DNA from: JALSRK01 sp964461995
GTDB taxonomy: Bacteria; Acidobacteriota; Terriglobia; Bryobacterales; Bryobacteraceae
Direction of reading: 5' to 3'
NCBI GenBank assembly: GCA_964461995.1
Contig: CAYWXL010000007.1
Location: 1 to 64,000 of the forward strand
DNA length: 64,000 bases
The position numbers and the translations under genes are program-made. Position 1 is the first letter of the stretch. The number at the start of each line of letters is the position of its first letter. Below, piece after piece: positions 8,173-16,947 of this stretch. A model generated the notes under the pieces. It searched no databases and was not told the origin of the DNA. It saw nothing but the letters and a program-made list of their open reading frames with translations.

Positions 8173-9597
8173 CTACCAGGTGCCGACCCGCAAGGTGAGT
8201 CCCAGGGTGAGCCGCAGCCCGTGATTGTAGTTCCGGCCCTCGAACTCGCCGAGCCACGTGCGCAAGTAGTCCACGTTGGCGACCTGCAGGGAAACGACGT
8301 CGTTCAAAACGATGTCGAAACCGCCGCCAACGAGGAAGGCGAAAGCATTCTTGTCGGTGTCGCGGGAAAAGTAGAAGTGGTATTCGTTGCGCTTCCAGTC
8401 GATGCCTTGGTCTTCGAGTTCCTTGATCTTCTCCGGATCGGTCTCCATCTGGGTGACTTTGTTGCCGCCGATCAGGAAGCGCAGGCGCGGGATGAAGCGG
8501 CCGTAGCGGCGGCCGTTCCACTCGGGACCGAACATGTAGGTGAGCGAATCGCCGGTGCGGTTCTCGCCGAGGCCCTGGAGGCGGCAGCCGCCGATATCGG
8601 TGACGAAGGTCCAGTCGCGCCGGAAGTTGAAGCGGCCCACGGCTCCGCCACCGACGCAAGGGGTGGCGATGCTGCCGGGGCCGTTGAACCAGTTGAAGTG
8701 CGGTTGAACGGTGAACTCGAAAACGGGATGCTCGCGGGGACTACTGAAGCGTTCGGGCAGGGCGGCGGCTCCATTCTTGCGAAACTCGGATTCCGCCTCG
8801 TAGTCCCAGTAAATGGTCGGGCGGTCGTCGCGGCGCCAAGGTACACGCATGTTCATGAGGTTGGCCATGCCGCGCGACGGGTTGAGAGAGAGGCGGGCGA
8901 GGATACGTATCCAGGTGACGCTGGTCCGCCGTTCGATCCACCGAACGACGTATTTGTCCAGGACATCTTCGGCCACTAGCCAACCACTGCCAATCACGGG
9001 TGTGATGACGTGGTCAACGAAACCGTAAGCCGGATACTTTGCTTGAACGTTTCCGATGGTGGCCTCGCTTAGCGGGCCGATCTCGAACTGCTCACTGAAA
9101 GCAAAGGCATAGGCCGATCCCCGCAGGACCTTCTTCCAATACCACCGGTTCCAGCCGAACTGGACCGGTCTGAACTTGGGGTCGTTCATGCTGAACAGGA
9201 AGCCGACCACGGCGCCCTGCATCGGGTGGCCGACATAGTTGACCAGAGGCGGGTCTCCGTCGGACCAACCGTGCATCGCCCCAAGACTATCGGCATAGCC
9301 CTGGAAGAACGGCCCTTTGAGCCCCTCACGGGTCCCTTCTTCGGTGGCCAGCCGAAAGGCATGCATCAAGCCCAGTAAGCGGGTTGACCCCTTGTAAAGC
9401 CGCTTCCACTGGACAGGGCGGTCAACGGGAACGGGGATCACGCCAATAAAGGGATTGATGACGCTTTGACCGCCTTGCCGCTCGGCCGCTGATTCCTCGC
9501 TGGGCTCTTCCGCAGGGGAATCTCCGCGGCAAGGCGGCACACAAAACCACAGCAGTAAGAAAAGGGGAACCCACTTATTGAGCGAGCACTTGAACAT
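8173..9597 (-). CDS. Outer-membrane beta-barrel-like protein, uncharacterised
   Basis: A 474-residue protein with an N-terminal signal peptide (hydrophobic stretch VPLFLLLWFCVPPC) and a Glu/Ser-rich linker. The middle region has helical hydrophobic segments. The C-terminal ~200 residues alternate polar and hydrophobic positions in the manner of beta strands and end in LRLTLGLTLRVGTW, with a terminal aromatic residue typical of outer-membrane barrels. I do not recognise a named family; the combination is reminiscent of DUF3943-type proteins but this is not certain. It converges with the enolase-superfamily gene (4 bases apart) and diverges from the porin gene, so the 300-base region between could hold control sites for both. 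Confidence 0.7.
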   Translation of the reverse strand: MFKCSLNKWVPLFLLLWFCVPPCRGDSPAEEPSEESAAERQGGQSVINPFIGVIPVPVDRPVQWKRLYKGSTRLLGLMHAFRLATEEGTREGLKGPFFQGYADSLGAMHGWSDGDPPLVNYVGHPMQGAVVGFLFSMNDPKFRPVQFGWNRWYWKKVLRGSAYAFAFSEQFEIGPLSEATIGNVQAKYPAYGFVDHVITPVIGSGWLVAEDVLDKYVVRWIERRTSVTWIRILARLSLNPSRGMANLMNMRVPWRRDDRPTIYWDYEAESEFRKNGAAALPERFSSPREHPVFEFTVQPHFNWFNGPGSIATPCVGGGAVGRFNFRRDWTFVTDIGGCRLQGLGENRTGDSLTYMFGPEWNGRRYGRFIPRLRFLIGGNKVTQMETDPEKIKELEDQGIDWKRNEYHFYFSRDTDKNAFAFLVGGGFDIVLNDVVSLQVANVDYLRTWLGEFEGRNYNHGLRLTLGLTLRVGTW

Positions 9598-9604
9598 TCA
9601 CAGC

Positions 9605-9610
9605 ATCCTA
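9605..9610 (-). promoter_or_regulatory. TAGGAT -10-like box, leaderless type
   Basis: On the minus strand TAGGAT ends 7 bases before the ATG at 9597, and there is no Shine-Dalgarno in the intervening bases. It matches the arrangement seen at ten other genes in the window. Confidence 0.35.
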
Positions 9611-9802
9611 TTGTGGTGACTGAACGGGGTGAGCGAGAAGCCACCGTGTTCAGCACTCCCCCCTCTCACTACACTACTCGATTCTGAGGCTACATTGGGA
9701 AGAGAGAACACAACGCCACAAAGGGCGATGAGACGGGAGCTGGAACCGGGACGCAACCGCTGCAATGGGCCGGCCCAGCCCCCTAAGGCCAGATTCATCG
9801 AA
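9611..9802. other. Divergent intergenic region
   Basis: This is the central part of the ~300 bases between the divergent barrel gene (start 9597) and the porin gene (start near 9899). No gene is supported. Beyond the promoter-like and Pho-box-like elements listed separately I see no further structure. Confidence 0.6.
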
Positions 9803-9820
9803 CTGTAACATTCAAGTCAC
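9803..9820 (+). promoter_or_regulatory. Pho-box-like direct repeat upstream of the porin
   Basis: CTGTAAC (9803-9809), a 4-base spacer and AAGTCAC (9814-9820) resemble the PhoB box of two CTGTCAT/C heptamers 11 bases apart; each half matches at about 5 of 7 positions. A TATATT box follows at 9842-9847, about 11 bases further than in classical Pho promoters. The gene downstream looks like a phosphate-selective porin, which makes phosphate control plausible. Confidence 0.35.
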
Positions 9821-9841
9821 AAGCCGTTAACGCCGGACCGC

Positions 9842-9847
9842 TATATT
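9842..9847 (+). promoter_or_regulatory. -10-like box TATATT for the porin gene
   Basis: TATATT would start transcription around 9854, leaving a leader of about 45 bases that contains GAGGA at 9885-9889. No good -35 hexamer is visible at 17 bases, which is expected for an activator-dependent promoter. Confidence 0.4.
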
Positions 9848-9898
9848 ACGAATCTGCTGCAGTTACAGCAAATCAACACCAAGCGAGGAAGACCTATC

Positions 9899-11227
9899 CT
9901 GAGACCCTATAGATCACTTGCCCTAATCCTGCTGATCCTGCCCAGTTTGCCGTTGCCGGCCCGCGGGGGAAAACCGGCTTCGAGACGCGAGAGCGCCCCG
10001 GACAAGGAGACTGTCGCCGCGACCGATCCGGCGCCGCAGCCCGGCGCCACCACCGGCGCCAAGAACAAAGACAAGAAAAAGTGGGACTGGCGCAAGTTTG
10101 AGATCGTGATTACCGACGGCAAGGTACGGACCACCTATAGCCGGAAAGGGTTGAAAGTCGAAAGCAAGAACGGACGGCACGGCGGGCGGCTGCGGTGGCG
10201 GCTGCAAACGCGCTGGGCGTATCCCTTCGACCGCGATCCGCGGAAGCCGCTGGACTTCGTGGGGGTGCGGGTGAACGAGATCTTCCTGCGGCGGGCGCGC
10301 ATCAAGTCCGACGGCCACTTCTTCGGCGAGGTGATCAAGTACAACTACGAGCAAAGCCTGCTGAGCGGAAAGCTGCTGAACCTGTATGCCGACGTGAAGA
10401 TCCGCGACTGGTTCCGGATCCGCGGCGGGCAGTGGAAATCGGTGTTCACGCGGGAGCGGGTTACTTCCTCGGGCAAACAGCAGTTCGTCGAGCGCTCGAT
10501 CGTGAACCGGCCCTTCACGGTGGACCGTCAGGCGGGCGTGTCGGTGTTCGGCCACCTGATGCCGGGCACGCCGGGCGACTCGTGGTACCACTTCGAGGTG
10601 CTCACCGGCACGGGCCGCGGCAATGGCTTCGACGACGACGGTCCGATGCTGGTGGCGCGGTATCAGTGGAACTTTCTCGGGCGGGACTTGAAGTTCTCGT
10701 CGAGCGACCTGGAGTATCACAAATCGCCGGCGGCGTCGATGGCGGTGGCGGCCATGAGGAACCGGAGCCGGTACACACGCTTTTCGACCAACGGGGGCGG
10801 ACAGTTGCTGGGGTTCCGCCGGGGCGCGCCGGGGCAATACACGCTGAAGCAGGTGCAGGGGGAGTTTTTCCTGAAGTACCGCGGGCTGTCGATCCAGAAC
10901 GAGAACCACTGGAAGAACGTCTACGACAACATCAACCGCACGAGCACGGATTTGCGGGGCAGCTACGCCCAGGCCGGCTACTTCCCGCACTACGTCTGGA
11001 ACAAGATCCCGAAAGCGCTCGAGTTGGGTTACCGGTATGCCTACGTGGACCGGAACGTAGGCGTTCCGGGCACGTTGACGCAGGAACACAGCATTGTGGT
11101 GAACGTCTTCCTGGAGGGGCACGACAACAAGCTGTCGTTCGACGTGGGCCGCCTGTCGCTGGCGCGGGTGAACCAGCCGGACCTGTACGAGTACCGTTAT
11201 CGCTTCCAGTGGGATGTGCATTTCTGA
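9899..11227 (+). CDS. Phosphate-selective porin O/P-type outer-membrane channel with likely CTG start
   Basis: A 442-residue barrel of the OprO/OprP porin family: Arg/Tyr-rich strands such as DWFRIRGGQWKSVFTRE and GYRYAYVDRN, ending in YRFQWDVHF with the terminal phenylalanine needed for outer-membrane insertion. The nearest conventional in-frame start (TTG 9947) would delete the signal peptide. Reading upstream in frame gives a textbook signal (RPYRSLALILLILPSLPLPARG) with no ATG, GTG or TTG, but with a CTG at 9899 placed 9 bases after GAGGA. I therefore call CTG 9899 as start. A Lys/Asp-rich linker precedes the barrel. Its role is uptake of phosphate or other anions across the outer membrane. 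Confidence 0.8.
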   Translation: MRPYRSLALILLILPSLPLPARGGKPASRRESAPDKETVAATDPAPQPGATTGAKNKDKKKWDWRKFEIVITDGKVRTTYSRKGLKVESKNGRHGGRLRWRLQTRWAYPFDRDPRKPLDFVGVRVNEIFLRRARIKSDGHFFGEVIKYNYEQSLLSGKLLNLYADVKIRDWFRIRGGQWKSVFTRERVTSSGKQQFVERSIVNRPFTVDRQAGVSVFGHLMPGTPGDSWYHFEVLTGTGRGNGFDDDGPMLVARYQWNFLGRDLKFSSSDLEYHKSPAASMAVAAMRNRSRYTRFSTNGGGQLLGFRRGAPGQYTLKQVQGEFFLKYRGLSIQNENHWKNVYDNINRTSTDLRGSYAQAGYFPHYVWNKIPKALELGYRYAYVDRNVGVPGTLTQEHSIVVNVFLEGHDNKLSFDVGRLSLARVNQPDLYEYRYRFQWDVHF

Positions 11228-11258
11228 GGGGCGGTCGGGAGCGCACGCCCGGCGGTGG

Positions 11259-12092
11259 CTAGCGGGTAGGCAGCGACCGGTAGAACCGCGACAGGCGGGC
11301 CGAGTATGCGGGGCCGACGGTTTCGACGATGTCGTTGTGGCCAGCGCCGGGGACCGTCCAGAACTGCTTGGGTTCCGGCGCAGCGTCAAAGAGGCGGCGG
11401 CCGAGCTCGATGGGGACGATGCCGTCGCGATCACCGTGGATGACGAGGAGCGGGGCGCGCAAGCGGCCGATCTTCCCGACGCTGCGGAAGGAGCGGACCA
11501 ATAACGGGCCGAGGAGGGGAAGGATGGTCCCGGCAACGTCTCCGGCTGAAGTAAACGGGGCCTCGAGGACGACGCCGGCGACGGGCGTCTGCACGGCGAG
11601 ATCCACGGCGGCGGCGCTGCCGAGCGACTCACCGTGGACGACAATGCGATTCGGCGCCCATCCGCGCTCGCGAAGCCAGGCGTAGGCGGCGCGGGCGTCC
11701 GCGTAAAGGCCGGTTTCCGAGGGCCTCCCGGCGCTTTTCCCGTAGCCGCGGTAATCGATTACCAGGATCGAGGAGCCGGCTTCGGCCACCGCCTCAATGT
11801 GGCCGGCGCGGTGGGTGACGTTGCCGGCGTTGCCGTGCAGGTAGAGAGTGGCGACCTCGGCGCCGGGCACAGCCTTCCACCAGCCGTGCAGCCGGACGCC
11901 GTCCGGAGCGGTGATCCAGGCGTCTTCGACGCCCAACTGCTCCTGCAACTCCCACCAGCCGGCCGGGTATTTCATCGGATGGAAGACCTGGCGGTTAGCG
12001 AACCAGTAGAGCGCGGCGAAGGCGGCGGCAGCCGCCAGTGGCAGGCCGATGTAAGAGGGCACGTTCACGGTACGCGCCGTCAGGAGCCGCAA
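11259..12092 (-). CDS. Membrane-anchored alpha/beta hydrolase (Bem46/YfhR-like)
   Basis: A 277-residue serine hydrolase. One N-terminal membrane segment (IGLPLAAAAAFAALYWFA) anchors it. LHGNAGN is the oxyanion-loop motif, HGESLGS carries the nucleophilic serine, GDRDGIVP the acidic residue and GAGHND the histidine. The closest architecture is the Bem46/ABHD13/YfhR group of esterase-like enzymes with unknown substrates. The start is uncertain: TTG 12092 follows the upstream stop by 10 bases with a weak GAGTGG, and GTG codons at 12068 and 12062 are alternatives. It follows the Dabb gene closely on the same strand and is probably cotranscribed. Confidence 0.82.
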   Translation of the reverse strand: MRLLTARTVNVPSYIGLPLAAAAAFAALYWFANRQVFHPMKYPAGWWELQEQLGVEDAWITAPDGVRLHGWWKAVPGAEVATLYLHGNAGNVTHRAGHIEAVAEAGSSILVIDYRGYGKSAGRPSETGLYADARAAYAWLRERGWAPNRIVVHGESLGSAAAVDLAVQTPVAGVVLEAPFTSAGDVAGTILPLLGPLLVRSFRSVGKIGRLRAPLLVIHGDRDGIVPIELGRRLFDAAPEPKQFWTVPGAGHNDIVETVGPAYSARLSRFYRSLPTR

Positions 12093-12102
12093 AGCAGTCC
12101 AC

Positions 12103-12495
12103 TCAATCCACGCGGATCGTGTCGTAGACGAGAACTTTCTTCCATAGGTGGGCCTTCTTGCGGAACTCGTTGTGGATCGGGTGATCGTTGTAGACCTTCC
12201 AGCCGTCTTTGCCGTCGAAGGTGACCAGCCAGTAGAAGGTCCAGGAATTGTCCACTATCTCGCGGGGCGTGCCGGCGGGAGTTCCGATGAAGGAATACCT
12301 GATGGTGGAGATCTCCTTCATCTTGCGCAAGGCGGTCAGGAACTCTTGCCGCGCCTGCGGGCTGTCGGGTTCCTTCAACCAGAAGAAAACGTGGTGGAAA
12401 AACTTGCCTTCGGGAGGCTTTTCCGCCGACGCCGGGCGCGGGACAACCGCCAGCATCAGCAAGACCGAGGGCACTAGCAGAAGCTTCTTCGTCAT
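12103..12495 (-). CDS. Exported Dabb (stress-responsive A/B barrel) domain protein
   Basis: A 130-residue protein with a clear signal peptide (KLLLVPSVLLMLAVVPRPASA) followed by a ~100-residue Dabb domain: HHVFFWLKEP at the first strand, YNDHPIHNEF near the second half and VYDTIRVD at the end. Dabb domains form dimeric ferredoxin-like barrels and include both enzymes and stress proteins of unknown role. The ATG is preceded by GAAAGAGG at good spacing. It sits first in a two-gene unit with the alpha/beta hydrolase. Confidence 0.85.
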   Translation of the reverse strand: MTKKLLLVPSVLLMLAVVPRPASAEKPPEGKFFHHVFFWLKEPDSPQARQEFLTALRKMKEISTIRYSFIGTPAGTPREIVDNSWTFYWLVTFDGKDGWKVYNDHPIHNEFRKKAHLWKKVLVYDTIRVD

Positions 12496-12607
12496 GACGA
12501 CACCTCTTTCCGCGTACTTGCCATTATGCCGCGAGGGGGTGCGCGGCGCTGAGCGGCTTGGAGAGAGGACCGTAGGCGAAGCGGTCCGCGGCCCGGCAGT
12601 TTCGCGT

Positions 12608-12613
12608 TATGAT
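12608..12613 (+). promoter_or_regulatory. TATGAT -10-like box, leaderless type
   Basis: TATGAT ends 10 bases before the ATG at 12624 and overlaps the more upstream in-frame ATG at 12609. This favours 12624 as the true start and predicts a leader of only a few bases. Confidence 0.45.
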
Positions 12614-12623
12614 CGATGCCTGT

Positions 12624-15113
12624 ATGCTGGCTCGCCTCGGCGCAATTCTCATCGTTTCGGCGTGGACGCTGGCGGCGCAGGTTCCGGCGCCGGGGGACTA
12701 TCTCGGATTCGAACCGGGTGAAGACTACAAGCTGGCGGACTTCGGCCAGATCAGCGGGTATTTCCAGGCGCTGGACAAGGCGAGCGGCCGGCTGAAGCTG
12801 GTGGAGTTCGGCCGATCCAGCGAAGGGCGGCCGATGTATGTGGCGTTCATCTCCTCCCCGGAGAATCTGAGGAAGCTAGAACGCTGGCGGGAGATCTCGC
12901 GGCGGCTGACGCTCGGGCTGGCCGGAGAAGAAGAGGCCCGGGAGCTGGCCCGCGAGGGTAAGGCCATCGTCTGGATCGACTCGGGCCTGCACGCGACAGA
13001 GGTCGCGCCGGCCCAGCACGCTCCCGTTCTGGCCTACCGGCTGGCGAGCGGAGACAGTGACGAGATCCAGCGCATCCTCGACAACGTGATCCTGATGCAA
13101 GTGCCAGTGATCAACCCGGACGGGCTGGACTGGGTGGTGGAGTGGTACCGCGGCAACGTGGGCACGCCGTACGAGCTGGCCCCCCTGCCCCGGCTTTATC
13201 AGAAGTACGCCGGGCATGACAACAACCGCGACTGGTTCATGCTGAACCTGACCGAAACGCGGCATGTGACGCGGCTGCTGTTCCGGGAGTGGTTCCCGCA
13301 GATTGTCTACAACCAGCACCAGCAGCCGGCCTTTCCGGCGCGGATCTTCGTGCCGCCGTACGCCGAGCCGATGAACCCGAACATCCCCTCGGCGGTGATG
13401 GAAGGGATCAACTTGATCGGGGCGGCGATGAAGGAGCGGTTCGCGCGGGAGAACAAGCCGGGGGTGATCTCGTACCTGGGCTTCGACGCCTGGTGGAACG
13501 GCGGGCTGCGGACGGCGCCGGCTTTCCACAACATGCACGGCATCCTGACCGAGACGGCGGCGGGCGTCTATGCGACGCCGCGGGAGGACAAGCGCGCCGA
13601 CCTGCCGAAGCGGTTCCGCAACGGGCTGCCGGTGGACCGTCCGTCGGTGATGTACCCACGGCCTTGGCTGGGCGGGCGCTGGGGCGTGAAGGAAGCGATC
13701 GACTACATGCTGACGGCGGATTTGGCGGTGCTCGAGTTCGCCGCCATGCACCGCGAGCGGCTGCTGCTCAAGGCGTACGAGCTGGCGCGGGAGGCGATCC
13801 GCACCGGCGAGCGCGGCGACCCGTTCGCCTACGTCGTGCCGGCGGAGCAGTGGGACTTCTCGAGCGCGCTAGAGATGCTGCGGCGGCTGCAGTGGGCGGG
13901 CGTCATCGTCCAGCGCGCGCGTTCGGCGTTCACGGCGGATGGCAAAGAGTACCTCGCGGGCAGCTACGTGTTGCCGGCGGCGCAGCCGTTCCGAGCCTAT
14001 CTGGTGGACTTGATGGAACCGCAAGACTACCCGGACGCCGACGGCAAGCTGGTGAAGCGGCCATACGACGTGGCGGGCTGGACGCTGCCGATGAGCATGG
14101 GGGTGGAAGTAGACCGGATCGACGAACCGTTCGAGGCGGACCTGGAGCGGGTGGATGAGGTTCCGGCGCCGCGTGAATCGTACGACCACCGGGAGATCTG
14201 GTCCTTCGTAACGACGGCGGATCTATTGCGGCGGGGTAAAACGGTGCGCTGGGGGGAAAAGGGAGAGATCCTGGTGAAAGGCCGGGCTGAGCCGGGAGTG
14301 TTCCGGGAAGCACGCTGGGAGCTCCGGCCTCCCCGGGTGGCGCTTTATGTGCCGTGGACGGCAAACATCGACACCGGCTGGACGCAGTGGATGCTGGACA
14401 CCTTCCATGTTCCGTACCGGGTGGTGCACAACCGGGACGTTGCCCGGGGCGGCTTGCGCCGTTCCTTCGACGCCGTCATTCTGGCTTCGCAAGATCCGAT
14501 GTCGATCCTGCACGGCCACCGCTGTGGCGAGCCCTCACGGAAGCGCAGGGCGGAACTGGATGCCCTGTCGCAGCAGCGTCCCGAATACTGCGGCGGGATC
14601 GGCGTCGCCGGGCTGATGGAACTGGAGCAGTTCGTCCGCCGGGGCGGGACGCTGATCGCCTTCGGCGAGGCGGCGCGCCTCCCAGTGGATCTGTTTCCAT
14701 TGGGCGTCCGGGATGTGGCCCGGTCCTCATCGCCCCGGTTCTCTTGCCCGGGCTCGCTGGTCCGGATCACCTTGGACACTGCTCATCCCCTCGCCTTCGG
14801 GTCGCCGGCCCAGGTCTACGCGTTTTGCCGCGGCGGGCAGGCATGGGAGATCCGCTTGGTGGACGCGGCCAACACCGGCGAGCGCGAGATTCGAGCGGTG
14901 GCTCACTACGCGAACGATGACCTGCTTGCCAGCGGCTGGATCTCCGGCGAAAAGGCCGTGGCCGGCAAGCCGGCGCTCGTTGAAGCGCGGCACGGCAGGG
15001 GCCGGGTGATCCTGTTCGGCTTCCGGCCACAGTTCCGGGGGCAGACCTTCGGCACGATGAAGATGATCCTGAACGCCATCTACCTGGCTTCAGCCAAGGA
15101 ACTCGAAGAATGA
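12624..15113 (+). CDS. Secreted M14-family zinc carboxypeptidase-like peptidase
   Basis: An 829-residue exported peptidase. MLARLGAILIVSAWTLAAQ is a signal peptide. The zinc motif HxxE is present as HATE (residues 123-126), followed by INPDG, and NNRDW supplies the conserved Asn-Arg pair that binds the substrate carboxylate; YNQHQQP probably holds the third zinc ligand. The C-terminal ~250 residues resemble a glutamine-amidotransferase-like fold common in large Acidobacteria and Bacteroidetes M14 proteins, without a recognisable active site. An upstream in-frame ATG at 12609 overlaps the -10-like box. Its stop overlaps the start of the next gene (ATGA), making it the first gene of a coupled three-gene operon. 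Confidence 0.88.
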   Translation: MLARLGAILIVSAWTLAAQVPAPGDYLGFEPGEDYKLADFGQISGYFQALDKASGRLKLVEFGRSSEGRPMYVAFISSPENLRKLERWREISRRLTLGLAGEEEARELAREGKAIVWIDSGLHATEVAPAQHAPVLAYRLASGDSDEIQRILDNVILMQVPVINPDGLDWVVEWYRGNVGTPYELAPLPRLYQKYAGHDNNRDWFMLNLTETRHVTRLLFREWFPQIVYNQHQQPAFPARIFVPPYAEPMNPNIPSAVMEGINLIGAAMKERFARENKPGVISYLGFDAWWNGGLRTAPAFHNMHGILTETAAGVYATPREDKRADLPKRFRNGLPVDRPSVMYPRPWLGGRWGVKEAIDYMLTADLAVLEFAAMHRERLLLKAYELAREAIRTGERGDPFAYVVPAEQWDFSSALEMLRRLQWAGVIVQRARSAFTADGKEYLAGSYVLPAAQPFRAYLVDLMEPQDYPDADGKLVKRPYDVAGWTLPMSMGVEVDRIDEPFEADLERVDEVPAPRESYDHREIWSFVTTADLLRRGKTVRWGEKGEILVKGRAEPGVFREARWELRPPRVALYVPWTANIDTGWTQWMLDTFHVPYRVVHNRDVARGGLRRSFDAVILASQDPMSILHGHRCGEPSRKRRAELDALSQQRPEYCGGIGVAGLMELEQFVRRGGTLIAFGEAARLPVDLFPLGVRDVARSSSPRFSCPGSLVRITLDTAHPLAFGSPAQVYAFCRGGQAWEIRLVDAANTGEREIRAVAHYANDDLLASGWISGEKAVAGKPALVEARHGRGRVILFGFRPQFRGQTFGTMKMILNAIYLASAKELEE

Positions 15114-16153
15114 AAACGATGTTTCGTGTGGGCGTCACGCCGGACTTCTACCGCGACGCCAAGGGGCGCTTTGAATCCGTCCTGGAGCGGGAACTGGGCC
15201 CCGTGGAGGGCATCGAGTACGAGCCGATGCCGGAGCAGCCGGGCGATGTCGCGACGCCGGAGGCGCTCGATCGCTACGACGGTATCTTCGCCCTGGGGCT
15301 GCGCATCACGCGGGAGAGCGTCAAAGGGGTGAAGCAGACGGCCATCGTGGCGCGCTGGGGCGTGGGCTACGACCGGATTGACGTGGCGGCGCTCACCCAA
15401 GCGGGCATCGCGCTAGCGATCACGCCCGAGGCAGTGAAGCGACCCGTGGCCGAGGCGATTCTCACCCTGATCTTCGCCGCGGCGAAGAACCTACTGGTCC
15501 AGGATCGCACGGTGCGCGAAAGCGGCTGGCGGCGAGACCTTCCGGAGCTGGGCGCCGACCTGGCGGGCAGCGTCCTCGGTTCGATCGGCTGCGGCAACAT
15601 CGCCCGCGAGATGTTTCGCATGGCCGCGGGCCTCGGTTTCCGGCGGCTCATCGCATATGATCCGTTCGTCGAGCCGGGGGCGGTGGCGGATCTGGGGGTG
15701 GAGCTCGCCCCGATGGAGACCGTGTTCCGCGAGAGCGACTATGTGACGGTGAACGTACCGCTCAACGACCAGACGCTGGGGCTGATCGGCGCCGAGCACT
15801 TCCGGCTGATGAAGCCGACGGCGTTTTTCATCAACACCGCCCGGGGCGCGATCGTGCGGGAGGCCGATCTCGTAAAGGCACTGGAAGAGCGCTGGATTCG
15901 CGGGGCGGGGCTCGACGTGTTCGAGCAAGAGCCTTTGCCGGCGGGCCACCCGCTCACGAAGCTGGACAACGTAATCCTGGCGCCGCATGCGCTGGCTTGG
16001 ACCCACGGGCTTGTGCGGGACAACGGCGTCGAAGCGTGCCGGAACCTGCTGGCCGTGGCCCGGGGCGAGGCGCCGCCAGGGTTAGTGAACCGGGAGGTGC
16101 TGGAAAACCCGGCATGGCAGGCGAAGCTTGCCCGATATCGAGGTGAACAATGA
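15110..16153 (+). CDS. D-isomer-specific 2-hydroxyacid dehydrogenase (phosphoglycerate dehydrogenase-like)
   Basis: A 347-residue NAD-dependent dehydrogenase. The substrate-binding Arg is in VARWGVGYDRID, the Rossmann loop is GSIGCGNIA, and NTARGAIV, the catalytic Glu in DVFEQEP and the catalytic His in APHALAWTH complete the family set. It lacks the ACT regulatory domain of SerA and is more likely catabolic. It begins inside the stop of the M14 gene (ATGA) and its own stop overlaps the aldolase start (ATGA). Pairing with an HpcH aldolase suggests oxidation or reduction of a 2-keto/2-hydroxy sugar acid. Confidence 0.9.
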   Translation: MKTMFRVGVTPDFYRDAKGRFESVLERELGPVEGIEYEPMPEQPGDVATPEALDRYDGIFALGLRITRESVKGVKQTAIVARWGVGYDRIDVAALTQAGIALAITPEAVKRPVAEAILTLIFAAAKNLLVQDRTVRESGWRRDLPELGADLAGSVLGSIGCGNIAREMFRMAAGLGFRRLIAYDPFVEPGAVADLGVELAPMETVFRESDYVTVNVPLNDQTLGLIGAEHFRLMKPTAFFINTARGAIVREADLVKALEERWIRGAGLDVFEQEPLPAGHPLTKLDNVILAPHALAWTHGLVRDNGVEACRNLLAVARGEAPPGLVNREVLENPAWQAKLARYRGEQ

Positions 16154-16932
16154 AACCGAACCGCTTGCAGCAGGCTTTGGCTGAAGGGCGCGTGCCCGTC
16201 GGCCACATGATTTCCGAGTTCGCGACGCGGGGCATCGCCAAGATCGTGGAGGCAGCCGGGGTGGACTTCGTGATCGTGGACATGGAGCACACGGGCCACG
16301 AGATGAGCACGATCGCCGATTTGCTGGCGTGGTTCAAGGCGGGTCCGGTGGCCCCCATCGTGCGCGTCCCGGAACCGCGGTACCACTTCCTAGCGCGGGT
16401 GATGGACGCGGGGGCGCTGGGGGTGATGGTCCCGAACGTGGAGTCGGCGGAGGAGGCGAAGGCCATTGTCGATGCGGTGAAGTACGCGCCGTTGGGCAAC
16501 CGCGGCGTCGGGCTGGGGACGGCCCACACCGATTACGTGTTGCCAAAGGATGCGAGGGCGTACTTCGAAGAGGCCAACCGGAGGACGACCGTGATCTGCC
16601 AGATCGAGTCGGAGACGGGGGTGGCCAATGTCGAGGCGATCGCCGCAGTGGAGGGCGTCGATATCGTCTGGGTGGGCCATTATGACTTGACGATGTCGAT
16701 GGGAATTCCGGGCGATTTCCGCGCGCCACGGTTCGTGGAGGCGATGAAGCGCGTGGCCGAGGCGGCGAAGCAGCACGGCAAAGCGGCGGGCATCCAGCCG
16801 GGGAACCTTGAGCAGGCGGTGGAGTGGTTCGGGGTGGGGTTCAATGTTCTCTCCTGGAGCACCGATGCCGCGGTTTACTCCCGCGCGTTGCGGACGGAGA
16901 CGAACACCTTGCGGGAAAGGTGTGGAGGATGA
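16150..16932 (+). CDS. HpcH/HpaI-family class II aldolase
   Basis: A 260-residue metal-dependent aldolase of the HpcH/HpaI family, which splits 2-keto-3-deoxy acids to pyruvate and an aldehyde. DFVIVDMEHT is the N-terminal strand, MVPNVES and QIESETGV supply the metal-binding Glu and VGHYDLTMSMGIPG is the C-terminal family signature. It is close in type to 2-keto-3-deoxy-L-rhamnonate and 4-hydroxy-2-oxoheptanedioate aldolases; the substrate is not decidable. Its ATG overlaps the preceding stop, so the M14 peptidase, dehydrogenase and aldolase are translationally coupled. It converges with the matrixin gene 15 bases downstream. Confidence 0.9.
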   Translation: MKPNRLQQALAEGRVPVGHMISEFATRGIAKIVEAAGVDFVIVDMEHTGHEMSTIADLLAWFKAGPVAPIVRVPEPRYHFLARVMDAGALGVMVPNVESAEEAKAIVDAVKYAPLGNRGVGLGTAHTDYVLPKDARAYFEEANRRTTVICQIESETGVANVEAIAAVEGVDIVWVGHYDLTMSMGIPGDFRAPRFVEAMKRVAEAAKQHGKAAGIQPGNLEQAVEWFGVGFNVLSWSTDAAVYSRALRTETNTLRERCGG

Positions 16933-16947
16933 GGCAGACGGCGCGGT

